DNA from: Adineta ricciae
Lineage: Eukaryota > Rotifera > Eurotatoria > Adinetida > Adinetidae
Direction: 5' to 3'
DNA: 64,000 nt
NCBI GenBank assembly: GCA_905250025.1
Contig: CAJNOJ010000128.1
Location: 124,001 to 188,000 of the forward strand
Under the pieces are notes generated by a model. It did not search any database and had not been told where the DNA came from. It saw nothing but the letters and a program-made list of their open reading frames with translations. Below are positions 13,262 through 25,654 of this stretch, in pieces. Each line of letters starts with the position of its first letter. The stretch's first letter is position 1. Position numbers and translations under genes: made by a program.

Positions 13262-16200
13262 TTAACAGACAACCTCGCATGAACTCGTTGCATCCTAGAA
13301 AATTCGAAGTAATAGATAAATTTATCTGGAATAGTCCACGTACTTTGCATTGGCAAACGAGACATTTATGAACATGCCATTTTGTACCATTTTTGTGTAT
13401 TTTTCTTGTATTCTGATCATAGCAATGCGTACCCGTGGTTAGACGCTTATCAAATGTCGCGAACTATAAGTAAATAATATTTAACTATTTGAAAAATAAA
13501 ACTATTCAAAATGTTTTCTTCGTGCAAACCTTTTGTAAAACATCATCGACTTGTTGACGAAGTTTTTGTAAATCCAATTCATCATCTTTTGTTTCTTGTT
13601 CTTCTTCAACATCTCCTTCTGCTTCACGTTTATGTCGTGTCACTGTATCAATCGTCGATGGTCGATAATTAGGGAACGGGTCAAATGAAAGAATCGCCGG
13701 TGTATTACAAACTAAGCAAAAATACATCATATACTCAAATACCAACAGAAAATTCTTCCATACTCGCATTTGGGCCGGCCATATTTTGTTTACAGCAACC
13801 ACGCCATGGTTCCAGATCAACATCTTCAATAGTCGAGCATGGAACATAATCACGTGGATACATTCCATTAAGAAAAACGTTTCGCGGAATACGGTCAATA
13901 CGATCACCATTTTCACAGAGTACTTTTGCTAACGAAGTTTTCTGTAAAGATTTCAATTGTTCAGGTGAAAATATTCCCAATTTTTCATGCCAATATCTAT
14001 CAAAGTCAGTTGTTCTTTCAAAAGAACAAATTATCAGAGGAAATGCTTACCGATCCCCATCTCTCAAGGATTTGAATTGTTTTGTTATTAGGCAGCGGAA
14101 GAGAGGACCAACTTTGGCACCTGGTAGATTATCTTCCAAGATTCCTCCGATCCAGACATCGATATTATCGACATGTTTGTAAACATCGCGTAAGGTGTTT
14201 CGTGTCTCTTTATCTTTGATATCTACTTGTAGATCATCGAAATCTTTGATTTCATCTGGGGATAGGTGACAAAACTTTCTCCACGCTGTATACGATTGCA
14301 AACCATGATCGCGACTACGCTGAACATTTGCTGCAGCTAAATCAAGTGATATGGCGCGTGTAACATGAAATAAACGTTCAGTTAATTCGACGTTAAGAAT
14401 TTGTTGTGGTAATTTGATTTTTGCCGGCACACCAAACATACCACGTATGAGTGGATCGATACCGCCTTGCTCTTTTACACGCCATGGTGAAAAGAATGCG
14501 TCACGAAGAAGAAGATTGCCTTCAGGAATTGGTTCAAGGGTTGAATTCAATCGATAAAATACAGGATTAATCAAACCATGACCAAAACTAGATGAAAATC
14601 AAATTCAATTTGTATCGTTTCTACTCTCAATTGCACGTACCGAAACGCAGCTGTGGCAAAGACATTAGAGATGCTTGGATCAACATTACGACGATAGCCT
14701 TTGTATGGTCCAAGCATATTCATTCCTTCATCACCAATGATGTATGGTAGCCAATGTTGATACGTTATAATTTGTAATTGTGCTTCGATGATTTTTCGCG
14801 TTTCTTGATAAACCTGTTCATCGGACCAGTCGGGGTTTATTGAGCTCAGACGTCCAGCGAGACGATTATGTTGACGTACCCAAATGGTATGCATGGCAAT
14901 TAGAGCTACTTGTTCATTGACTCGATGATCTTCAATCGATAGGAAAGAAATCAGCTAAGACAGCAATGTGCTTTCAAACTTACCTCCTGCAAGAAAACAG
15001 CCGATTTGTGAAGCTTGTCGATCGCGTTGACAATCAACCGGTGTATCCGTACTGAACGGCAGTAAGCCTTTTGGAAATTGTGGTGTACTTCAAGGGAAAT
15101 ATTAAAATTTAAGAATCTAAAACATTTTTACCTACCTATGAACTCGAAGAAGGCCTTTGCCCGAGCTACGTTCTCGTAAATCCCACGCATCTTGTACAGT
15201 TGAACCGTACACATTCGATGCATCGAAAAATGATGTCAACGAATTGATTTGTTCACGTCGATATGGTAAATGAAGAAATGATGTTTCACCACTCAAACAT
15301 ACAGCTGCCGAACGAACAAATTCTAAGCATGAACCACGTTCTTCACGTAAATGATCATCATCAGGAACGCGAATAGGATAACATGGTGGTTCAAATGAAC
15401 ATGATGATAAACAACGAAGACTATCCGAGAAACGTGTATTGCTTGTTGCTTGAACTGTCAATGACATATCATGATCTGCAATACGTTCAGATTTGAAATA
15501 AGAGACAGTTCGATGGTGATTAGAATGAGAAAATGTTTACCTTGAAATTGTCCCCATTGCATGAGCATATGAGAAAACGCTGGATCTGGTGTGACGACTT
15601 TTGTTGCAATTAATCGCCCTGATACTTCGCGCGCGGATGGTAAAACGAAACCATTGTATAGCTTGCTTGCATTCCAACCACGCGGGGTATTGAAACCATT
15701 TTCATATTGTGCATGCAACCAACGTGATAAAGCTGTCAATGACGCGCCCCAAAACGGGTGCTTTAGATTATTACATGTACCATCAGCAGTTCGGTAGGCC
15801 ATACATTTTTCATTACATTGTGATTTTAATTGATGCATAACACAACCGGACACGAGTGCAAGACGTTCTAGTTGACGAGATGTCAGCAATTGATCAGGTC
15901 GAAAATCTACAAAATGAAAGATTAACGATCGAGTTTTGTCTTAAGAACATTAGCTCAATTACCGATAGTATTCATATCGTTTCTTGCGCTTTCACTAGAA
16001 AACGTGATGTTATCGACATAACGGTGGACAAGATCGAGTGCTCGTTCGAAAATATCTTCAGTTTTAGCTAAAGTTAACTGTAATGGTTTGGGAAATTTCA
16101 TTAACGACATTAAATCTCCTGGTGTTCGTGGTCGACGACGATCTTGCAAATGACGAACAGTTTCCGCTACAGCACGATTTACTTCTGATGTTGCTTGTTG

Positions 16201-17505
16201 AACCAAACGATCGATCAATTCATCGGTTATTTGATTATCATCTTAATCAGATCGAACTATTTACAATCCAAGCAAACAACTCTGAACTTACTGACAACGG
16301 TAACCCAAAATGAATGAATATCATTTCCTGCGTAATTACTTGCTTGACATGTATAATAACCTGATTGATTAGCGACAACATGCGGTAATAGAAGTGATCC
16401 ATCTTCTTTTAAGATGTACTGCATATTATATTGAATACGCGTACCATCACGAAACCATTCCATTTTTGGCTCTGGTTCTCCCGTTGCTGTGCACTCGAGT
16501 TCAACATGTGCACCGTCATAAGTTGTTAAATTGGACATACGTCGTGAGAGCAATGGAGGTGCTGCAAAAGATTTCGTAAATATAGAAAAAGATACTTTCC
16601 TCGAAAAAAAAATCTCTTACTCGGATCTCGAACACGAAGATCTGTGGCAGCAGAGATGCGTTGAAGAGTATTCTCTGCTACACATGTATAAAGACCTGTA
16701 TCCTCATTTCGTAACTGATTAATACGTAATGTTTGACCGTTCTCTCGTAATTGCATTCGATGAGATTGTCGAATCATTGTGTCTGGGTAGTTTGATAGAA
16801 GTTTGAACATGTATAATCAATCTTTTATGCACTTACTCGATTTATACCAAATTACTTTCGGCTTTGGATTACCATAAACTCGACATTGCAATTCGGTAGT
16901 TAGGTTTTTCAAACCAACTCGATATGTGTCCGGAAATGGATTGAACCGTGGAGGAACTGAACAGTAGAACATTTGGAAGAAAAGGTTCTATGAATTAGTG
17001 ATGCACTCACAAATGACAGTTAAATTTGCTGACGCCGATCGCATTTCTACAGCGTTACGAATTGTACAACCATAGGTGGCTTCATCGCTTTCGTCGACAT
17101 TTAAAATCTGAAGGTACTGATTAGTAATAAAATGTTTTGCACTAGGACCGATTGGTGTATCATTCTAGAATAGCGAAACAAAAGAAAAGATTGAACGTTA
17201 GTCTTACTCAAATAAAAACATCGAATGCTTATACTTTCGACCAAACAATTGGACTTGACGATGAACTGCAGTAGAACAGAGCGTGGCTACCAAGTGGAAC
17301 TTGGATCGATTGTGGTCGACGAGAGAATACCAATGGCTCTATCGTTTTCCGAAAATGTAGGTTAGTGGATATCAAACAAAATCAACTTACCCACTCGTAC
17401 AGACTGTTCGGCCTCATAATCATTGTAATCCTCATCATTCAATTGAGATTTTACACAGATAATAAGATTGAGACAGACAATGAAATGAATGTATTTCAAG
17501 TACAT
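13262..17505 (-). CDS. PXDN: peroxidasin-like haem peroxidase with three Ig domains, no LRRs
   Basis: A secreted peroxidase of the peroxidasin type; the known enzyme makes hypobromous acid that forms sulfilimine cross-links in collagen IV. The start at 17505 gives a signal peptide (KYIHFIVCLNLIICVKS). Three Ig domains follow (17342-17005, 16960-16630, 16570-16270), then a helical linker (15955-16218) and the peroxidase domain. Visible catalytic features are the distal-side GQFQDHDMS formed across the splice at about 15475/15541, the RVNEQ motif near 14920, and the proximal-His segment GHGLINPVF near 14575. The C-terminus carries an acidic coiled segment and a short VWC-like stretch (CYDQNTRK..CLVCQCKDATSSC) that stops at 13262. 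Vertebrate and fly peroxidasins have N-terminal leucine-rich repeats, four Ig domains and a full VWC, so this gene has reduced architecture. About a dozen exons. Confidence 0.9.
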
Positions 17506-18711
17506 TTTTGCTTCTGTCTACAAACGACCAAAACTTATATGATCTAATGACAGGCGATATGAATAAAAAAAAACAAGCAATTTACTTTATCTCTTATCGC
17601 TTTTTCCTTCTGTTTCCAGCGGCTTCTTTTTCTGTCCGATAGATAATAAATGTACACATTAGATTGGAGAGTTGAGCTTCGATGTCTGCATTTCCTCAAG
17701 CAAGAAGGAGAACAGAAAATAAATGGTATTACTACAAAGATCAAACAGCTGATGAGAATATCTGGCGAGTGTAAATGAATTTGGTAAACAACGATAGATT
17801 TATGATCTTTCCATACATTCATTTACGGAACTAATTGATAATGCACATGGATATTTCTAGAATTATATCGACAAGAAGAGAAAATATGACGTCACAGCAA
17901 CGACAGAAAGAAAAAGGTCTATTCGAGTGCATTTCTTTTTACCTTCTAAGGATAAGTTTATCGACTTGATTATCTGAAGAATTTTATGTAGTTGACGAAT
18001 TGTTTGCTCAGATGCAACTTGAGTATCATCATACCAGCTTAAGTAGACGTCAGTGTTAGCCAGACTTAATAAAACAATTGCAATACTATGTGTATTTTTG
18101 ATCGCTATCTTCGGTTACGCAGCGGCAAAGAAGCATACCAACAATTCAAAGAAATAGAACGAAGAAATTCGAGTGAACGACAGGTTGATCATTCAATAAC
18201 GCAACAAAATTGCTGTTTTGTTATAATAGTTCTATGATACCGAAAAAGATTTGCCGTTAATGAACATCAATGTGAATGAATTTTTGTCTTAGTAACTATT
18301 CCATGATTATAACAAGCAATGCACCTTATCTAAAATCTCGCTTACAAAAGAGGATTGAATCAAACATTCTAATCCTAAAACAGATTCATCGTGGTGATTT
18401 ACTTATCCTATTGGTAACTTACATCGACAGAATGAATATGAAACATTTCCATCAAGTCAGGATAAGGCATATTCTTCGGAAAATATCTTCTAAAAGAAGT
18501 TGAATTCCAAATCTCAAAGTAATTCTTCTCTGCTATCTTAGGAGATAGGTACATCCGCTTAGAACATCACGGTTTCTTTAAATCTGTTTTATAATCATCG
18601 ATATTTATTTATTGAAGATCAGAGAAAATAAGTACATATACAATCTTGAAGAAGAAGAAGAGAAAAAATAATAATACCAATCTATATCTGACGTTCGAGT
18701 ATCTATTTGAC
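17506..18711. other. intergenic region
   Basis: AT-rich DNA between the peroxidasin start and the RFC4 stop. The open frames here are short and without family resemblance. I see nothing beyond presumed promoter and 3' flank. Confidence 0.45.
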
Positions 18712-20348
18712 TTATGTTCGACATAACTGATGCATTACCGTACAAAGAAAATCCATTAATTGCAAATATTCATCAGCACCATCGAGTAAACATCCATCGA
18801 CAACCTAATTTCGAAACTAGATTACTAATTCTTTCTTGCTAACAGTTTTCGTACCGCTGATTTCTCGAAAATAACCGCCTTTTGTTCATTACCCAATGCC
18901 ATCTGAGCCAAAATATGATCGTGTAATTGTAACAATAATTGATGAGATGCATATCCTTCTAAGAGCACATTCTGAAAAAGAAAGTTTTGGAAACGAACAA
19001 AGACAAATGTGTTCCACTTACTTTCACTGTTGTTGCAAGTTTTTCGTAAGAACCTGAATGACATACTTGATAGAGATTTTCAATAACATTGTCTGGAATA
19101 ACCTGAAACGAGGAAGTCATTTTGATTTTTATTGATTATCTTCTCAACATACGCCAGTTATTTCATGTACATCCTTCGTTGAAATCGTTTCATTTGTGCG
19201 GAAACGAGCAACACTTTGCAAAAATGTCACCGCTTTACGCATGTCGCCTTCCGTACATTTAACTAATTCGCTGATAGCCTATCGAATCAATATATATTAG
19301 ATGACAATGCAATTGAGATGAAAAAGATTAGAGACCTCAGGTTCACATTGAACATTTTCATTGTTGCAAATCGCTTGTAAACGTTGTTCAATAATGTTAT
19401 TACTTAACGGCTTAAAACGAAATTTAGCACATCGAGATGTTATTGGATCGATTATTCTACAGGAAAAATGTTGAGCCTTTGCGGAGGGAAAGAAGGTTCT
19501 CTTACCGACTGATATAATTACAAATCAAACAAAATCTCGTTGTTTTAGATTCTCGTTCCATTGTTCGACGAAGTGCAGCCTAAGAAGAAGTTGCAGTGCT
19601 ACACAAACGAAAGATCTCGTTCTTTGTTACTTGAGCAGCTTTCGTCATTGAATCACATTCATCGAGAATAATCAATTTAAATGGCGGACAATAAACACCG
19701 CTAAAGAGAATAACAATACTTCTGCGAGAACATTGAGTAAATGAATAGCTCACTCAGTACGTGTTGCAACTACCGAAAATTGTGCGAATTTCTTGACTTT
19801 CTCACGTATAACATTGATGCCACGTTCATCTGACGAGTTCAATTCCATGACTCGATCACGAAAAAGTTGAGGACTAAATAGAATCAAATCCCATTGATAT
19901 CGTTCGCACACAAACATATATCCTACCCAAAAAGTTCATGTGCCGCAGCAAGAATAGTACTTGTCTTACCAGTACCTGGTGGTCCATAGAACAACAGATT
20001 AGGAAACTAAATGTAATCTGTATGTTCACAAAGCAATTCCTCGTGTGCATGCTTTTTCGTTTACGTACATCACTTCCAGCAAGACATTTGGTTAGCACTG
20101 CAACAACTTCGTCTTGATAAGCAACATCACTGACTTTCTTGGGTCGACTAAAACGGATATTTTGGAAATGTGATTGAATAGAAATCGGTATCGTACTATT
20201 TCTCAACCCATGGAACTAATCGATCTGGTTTTGTACGATTTTCTTTGTCTCCTTCGGCAGATTTCGTTGGCGATGTTGATGATGATGCTGCACTTTTCGC
20301 GAACATCGCTGGTACCACTGGTTTCTTTGTTACTGATTTTTTCGACAT
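18712..20348 (-). CDS. RFC4: replication factor C subunit 4
   Basis: A subunit of the clamp loader that opens PCNA onto primed DNA in the nucleus. The protein begins [16 protein letters not shown] at 20348. The AAA+ core shows the RFC box ([15 protein letters not shown]), Walker [12 protein letters not shown] (about 19950-20000), Walker [10 protein letters not shown] (about 19650-19690; DECD in place of the usual DEAD), and the [13 protein letters not shown] arginine-finger motif near 19440. The C-terminal clamp-loader collar includes [11 protein letters not shown] and ends [18 protein letters not shown] at 18712. Family features are in order and full length, with roughly nine short introns. 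The detailed match to RFC4 ([19 protein letters not shown]) rather than RFC2/3/5 is good. Confidence 0.92.
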
Positions 20349-20478
20349 GATTCACGAATCAACGAAAGGTATCTGAAAAAAAAACAACAGCAAAAACTCA
20401 TCAAGCATGATAGATAACTGGCAAAAAAGTAAGACAGAAAGATAAAATATTAAATTGTAACAATAAATAAAAAAAAAG

Positions 20479-21205
20479 CTATTTTGGTAATCGCTGTAAT
20501 TCTTGAATCAATCGTTTAATTCCAACAATAAATCGTACGACCTAATAACAAACGAATGATCATTCAAGCAAATAGAATGAAATGTTTAGTAGTTACTTCT
20601 GAACTGGAATTTCGAACGAGAAGAACATGCAGATCGAAAGCCTCTTGTACATTATTTGAACCAAGTTCTTGAAATATGTTTGATAACGTTTGCTTAGTGT
20701 TCGAAGAGAGTTTGTTCTGCTGCCATTCGTCTTGCATTACCTGAAATTTTTTCGAAATATCTTCGAGAATCTTTTTCTGAAAAACAAAGCATCATTTGCA
20801 CGATCGTCAGTGTTTGTTTACGAACGTATCTACTTCGATATTTGATGATTTTTCTAGTTTTTCAATTTGTGTTTGAAAGATTTCATTCATTGCCTCAATA
20901 GTTAACAATTCGGTTGTAGTTGAAGTGGTATTATCCGTAGTTGCTGTCGCTGCTGCTACGGATGCTGTTGTCGATGGAGGTGGGACGACTAAAACATTGG
21001 CCGCTAAAATAAATGTAAGTGCAATTCGAATTGAAATGATTGAATTGTAATTCCTACGATTATTCGTTGCCGATAAATCTTGATTAGTGAACGGAACGCG
21101 TTTATTGAGTAGAACACGTTTTGTTGATATATTATCAGAGAGTGTGAGGTTTGCTGGTGGATCATTCCACCCATCAAGATTGGTAGATTTATTTGTTGAA
21201 GTCAT
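20479..21205 (-). CDS. SRA1: steroid receptor RNA activator protein (SRA1/SRAP family)
   Basis: A small helical-bundle protein of the SRA1 family; in vertebrates the locus also yields a coregulator RNA. The start at 21205 gives the family N-terminal motif GWNDPPANLTL, followed by RVLLNKRVPF. A proline and threonine-rich linker leads to the conserved C-terminal bundle: ISKKFQVMQDEWQQNKLS, then AFDLHVLLVRNSSSEVVRF and IVGIKRLIQEL, ending at 20479. Introns interrupt at about 20540, 20780-20816 and 21004-21057. The last is 54 bases, has no stop codon and is a multiple of three, so retaining it would add 18 hydrophobic residues without breaking the frame. Family assignment is good; function in this organism is inferred. 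Confidence 0.82.
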
Positions 21206-21414
21206 CTGAATATTTCATAAAAGAAATATAAGACAAAAGGGGAGAAAACGAATAATTATAGATCATGTTGTTTATTTCAGACAAAAAATCTAAGCGATAG
21301 AGTTCTTTTACAGGAAACAGAGGAAGTGAGGAGATAGAAAGAGAGAGAGAGAGAGACAGGAATCAATGTTCTCTAAGATATCTTGGAAAAAAACGGACTG
21401 ATAGTCTACTGGAT

Positions 21415-21974
21415 TTAGTCGACGTTGTCTTTGTAGAGTAGTTTAAGGACTAAAATGAGAAATCAGAGTAGATTTCCATAGATAAAGTTTTGGAAATTTA
21501 CGTTTAAGACGATCTTTGGCTTTCAAGTGGTTGTATACGCTTGAAACTACTTGATAGAGTACGTAAGTAACGATTACTCCTTGTACGGCAAAAAGGAGTT
21601 TGTCGCGTGGCATCATAACCCATGTTGGTGTTGTTTTGTTACGCTAGAAAAACAGAATTGCATTCACGTAAAAAACCTGTGGGCACCTTCGTAGAACTTA
21701 CAAGAGCGAAGAGTTGTAATTCTTGAATACGTCGAGTACGATTTTCAACATATTTATCAAGTGTACCTTTAGTACGTTTGACTTGTGTAATTGTATCGGT
21801 GTCACCTTTGTATGGTGTGCGCCAAAGATTCACACCTTCCCAGGGAGCAGCATGTCCATGGTCGTGACCACCTGAAACTCCACCGTGGGATGACGGTGCA
21901 ACTGAATGAGCACCAGCTACTGAACCTGAGCCGGTCGTAGCGGATTTCGATGAAAGAAAGCGAAAGAGTGACAT
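21415..21974 (-). CDS. small single-pass membrane protein, possibly cytochrome c oxidase subunit 7A-like
   Basis: Three exons encode a protein beginning MSLFRFLSSKSATTGSGS, a serine- and glycine-rich leader that could be a mitochondrial presequence. A His-rich stretch (GGHDHGHAAPWEG), a charged segment (RTRRIQELQLFAL), and after an intron the block PTWVMMPRDKLLFAVQ leading into a single hydrophobic helix (GVIVTYVLYQVVSSVY) follow. The order 'ELQ.L.....P.W....DKLLF' followed by one transmembrane helix resembles COX7A, an inner-membrane subunit of cytochrome oxidase. The N-terminus is longer than usual and the similarity is weak, so another small respiratory-chain subunit is possible. The stop is at 21415-21417 after a short C-terminal exon. 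Confidence 0.5.
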
Positions 21975-22223
21975 TTGACAGTCAAGTTTTGCCTCGGTAT
22001 GACCGAAACTCTACAATAAAAAGCAAAAATTAAAATATCCAAATCTTTCTTGATTTATCTCCATTCAATTATTATTCTTTTTTTCTGTATCATAGAAATA
22101 TCAACACTCGAGATAAAACCAACTGAAATTAACGACCTGTCTACTTGTCCTATCATTAGATTCCAACAAACATATCTATACGCGCATATGCACACTGACA
22201 GTCGAACAAAACAACAGTTGGTT

Positions 22224-23520
22224 ATGCTGCGATGGTATTTTCTCTTAGTATGTGTATTTACGCTAAAGATTCAAGCTGTCGAGTATGATACATATTTTCA
22301 TGTGTTTTCGAAAAGTAATCCTGACAAACCAGTGACCATTCATTGGGGCGATGCAAAGAAATGGGAGCAACACAAAGCGTTTCGAACATGTCCGATAAAA
22401 CTGATTGCTCATGGATATGCTGAACGATGGAATATGGACTGGCGGTGGGACTGGGTTAAAGACATGAAAGACGAAATGTTGAGCAATAAAACCAAGGAAA
22501 ATCTGTGCGTTGTTGCTATCGATTGGGAGAAAGGCGCAAGAGAAGCAAATTTTATCACAGCTGTTGGCAATGCTGACGTTGCTGGACGACATCTCGCTGA
22601 ATTTATACAAGATAACCATATCGAACCAAAACGACTGCATTGTATTGGATTCAGGTAAGATCGTTGAAAAAGCATATGAAATATCTTCCGTACAAAATAA
22701 ATCCTTTCTACGTAGTCTCGGTGCTCATCTCTGTGCTTTTGCTTCATCTCAATACTTTCGCTTAACAAACAAAACGACGAAATTCGCGCGCATAACCGGT
22801 CTGGATCCATCAGGTCCTCTTTTACGTAAAGCATCAGTCGATAAACGTCTGTCGCGTGATGATGCTGACTTTGTTGACTCTATTCATACATCGACAACGT
22901 TCGGTCTACAAGAAAAAAGTGGACACATGGATTTCTTTCCCGACGGGGGGAAAAGTAGTGCGAAAGGATGCGAAAAACTAATCGAAATTAAAGACGAAGA
23001 AGAAGAAGACGAAGTTGTCGTCGAATCCGAAAAGCACCATCGGGTGAAACGGCTATTCTTTAGCAAAAAGAAAACAAAAAATAGCACGAATGATGACGAC
23101 GATGTACCAAAGAAGAATTTCGTGGAAAAACTACGTGATCGCATTGGACGCGTTCGTCCGCTGAAGAAAGTCTTTCTCAACATTCATGCCTATATCGGTT
23201 GCAATCATCTCCGCTCGCCTCACTACTACATCTCGTCAATAAATCACTGTCAATTTCGAGCTCAATCGTGTTTATCATGGTCGGATTATTCAGCAAAGAA
23301 ATGTGTCGATTCCATTGATAACAACTCGACCTATCCACGTATGGGTTTCTACGCTGAAAAAAGCGATGCGACCTATCGACGAGGCAACGGAAGTTTCTAT
23401 TTAAAAACAACCTCTCAGAAGCCCTACTGTTCACCTACGCCGACATCCTCTCCGATGAAAAAACAAACGTCGAAACTGAAAAAAAAACTTATGAAACTAC
23501 TTCCTCAACGCGTTGGTTAA
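22224..23520 (+). CDS. secreted pancreatic-type lipase with enlarged lid
   Basis: A triacylglycerol or phospholipid hydrolase of the pancreatic lipase family. The ATG at 22224 starts a signal peptide (LRWYFLLVCVFTLKIQA). Two exons, 22224-22654 and 22716-23520, join to complete the nucleophile motif GFSLGAH. The acid residue lies in GLDPSGP and the catalytic histidine in GCNHLRSPHYY. Between these, the two lid cysteines (22969 and 23200) are separated by about 76 residues. In pancreatic lipase this loop is about 23 residues. The insertion is rich in Glu/Asp and Lys/Arg and contains HHRVKR, a furin-like dibasic site. No C-terminal PLAT domain is present; the protein ends with a Lys/Ser-rich tail. 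Upstream in-frame ATGs exist from about 22050 but would bury the signal peptide. Confidence 0.9.
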
Positions 23521-24055
23521 AACAACATTTCCGAAATAAAACAAAGAACAAGAGATTTCCGTTTGTACATGTACACGTCGTTTCTTTCGTCTGGAATATC
23601 ATACAAAATAAACGTGTTTCTCATCAATACATATCGTTGAAAAGAGGCAAAACATAACACGAAGCATTACAACATACAAACAGAGATATAAGTAAATAAA
23701 TAAATAAGATACTGCACAAACGAAAGAAAAAAGATACAATGTATTACCATGATACAATCGTACAAAGAAGAGAAAAAAAAGACAGAAGTCATTTATTCAA
23801 TCAGTCAGAAAAACCTGTATTTAGATCATACATTTACAATAGACGAGATGAACACACGGTAATATGACATTGCCTTTCTCACCGGGATCATCGAGAAATA
23901 AAACGTCATTTGAATTCTGATAACAGCATAATGAGCAAAAGTAAGAAGAAGCCGTTCGATATTTTTTTTTACAAAGAAACAAAAAACATGCCAGAGACAA
24001 ACAACAACAAAGAGAAAAAAGATGATGATAGATTTCAGAAAATCGATTGTTCAAT
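23521..24055. other. convergent 3' region between lipase and LC3 genes
   Basis: About 535 bases of AT-rich 3' flank shared by two tail-to-tail genes. Polyadenylation-like AATAAA motifs occur downstream of the lipase stop. No further gene seen. Confidence 0.45.
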
Positions 24056-24704
24056 CTATTGACAAAGACCACCGAACATTTCTTGACTAGCGTACGTCAT
24101 ATAGAGAAAACCATCGTCATCCTTGATAAGTCAAACGAGATGAATTTCGATGAATTTTTAATAGATTTTACTTACTTTATCATCACGATAGATTTCAGCC
24201 ATGGAAGTAGACATTGATGCAATACTTTTATTGTTCACCAGTAAATAAAACGCTTGATTAGCATTTAATTGCATGCGATTTCTATGCGAAATGATCATCA
24301 AAATGAAAGAGCGACATGCATGAGTTTGTATTTACCGAATAATTGTCACAAATTGCGACATGGTCAACTCTTGAGGAACCAAAAATTTTGTCTTATCTAC
24401 ACATTACACTCAATGACGGTAACAAACGAATGAAATAGACCTTACCAAGAATCGGGAGATCTTTCTCTTTATGATAACGTTCGACAATAACTGGAATTTC
24501 TAGAAAAACATCCATCAGTTCGAGCAGTGAATCGTATAAATACATACTGTTTGGAAATTTACTACGAATGCCGGCAACTTCTTCTTTCCGCGTTGCTAAA
24601 AATAGAAAATCATGTATCGAAGTAAGAGAAATATCACGAAAATATTTACCGAAACTTTTTCGTTGTTTGAATGTACGCGTATCTACATTGGATGAAGATG
24701 GCAT
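24056..24704 (-). CDS. MAP1LC3: LC3/Atg8-type ubiquitin-like autophagy protein
   Basis: A ubiquitin-like modifier conjugated to phosphatidylethanolamine on autophagosome membranes. The start at 24704 gives MPSSSNVDTRTFKQRKSF, in LC3 style; an ATG-less extension upstream is not needed. Exons join to read RSKFPNKIPVIVERYHKEKD, then FLVPQELTMSQF, QLNANQAFYLLVN and DDDGFLYMTYASQEMFG. The protein ends GGLCQ after the phenylalanine-glycine that Atg4 would expose, so a four-residue GLCQ tail would be removed. All exons are short, with introns of roughly 45-100 bases. The LC3 subfamily, rather than GABARAP, is indicated by TFKQRKSF and the NANQAF block. Confidence 0.92.
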
Positions 24705-25654
24705 TGTTATTTTTATCGTTGTAAATTCTTGTTTTGTCTTAGTCGTCAAATCTAGAGACTGAAATTAAACGACAGTCGAAAGTATATGTCTTTATCTGCG
24801 AAGATAATGAAATGACGACAGTTAAACAAGTTTCTCTCAAATATGACACAACAGTAGACTTCGGAGCGAAGAAAAAAAGACGTTGAAATCTAAATTTTTT
24901 TAATATGACGTCATCGCCATACAAACACGCGTATGCAAAACAAAACAGAAAAGAAAGAAATCATCGGTTTAATCATCTTGTTTATCTGTAAAAGGACATT
25001 TCGATCGAATTAATAGAAAAAGAAAGAAAAACGATGTATATATAGAGAGAAATGCATCGATTCTTCTCGTGGCACTTACTAATAATGACGAAGAGGGGGC
25101 GGATAGTTTCTTCTTTTATTCTCTACTCTCTCTATACATTAACGACGAGCTGCTGCCTATGTAACCGTCTATTTATACTTCAATGCGCACGATGATATGT
25201 GTCACTCATTTTCCTCAAAGGTGTTCGTGGTGATTCTTGGTAAATAATCAGAGCATCGTCTCACTTCACTTGTTATTAAATACGCGAAGAAAAATAGCTT
25301 ATTGTAGGCAAAAAAGAAACAGCGAACGAGCGAGGTTTTATCTGTTGGGGTGAGAAAAATTAATAAAACAAAGAGATGTGAAATGTAAACGTTGCTTTTT
25401 TTTCCTTAATTTTCTGTAATGAATGAATGAACAAAAAATATAATATAAGCCGTCAAATAAGCACTATTTGACAATAAAAACAAAAAGAGAGAAGAAAAAT
25501 CCTACTGTACAATTGAAAGAAAAGAATATTTTGTGTTTTTTAAACATATGTTTTTCACTATACCCACAGTTCTGGTTCGTATGTATATATATACACACAT
25601 AGAATGCGCGAAAATGGAAAGTATGTTTATGAAAAAAGAAAAAATCTCGTGGAT
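24705..25654. other. intergenic region (LC3 promoter side)
   Basis: AT-rich DNA with TATATATA stretches near 25040 and 25585. No supported gene. It contains the LC3 upstream region and the PDCD10 3' flank. Confidence 0.45.

Noticed and set aside
13506..13916. Second minus-strand ORF overlapping the peroxidasin exons in another frame
   Set aside because: Only its last part, in the peroxidasin frame, matches the family; the upstream portion is an out-of-frame shadow read through an intron.
22263..22834. Long minus-strand ORFs opposite the lipase exons
   Set aside because: They are antisense shadows of strongly coding sequence on the plus strand.
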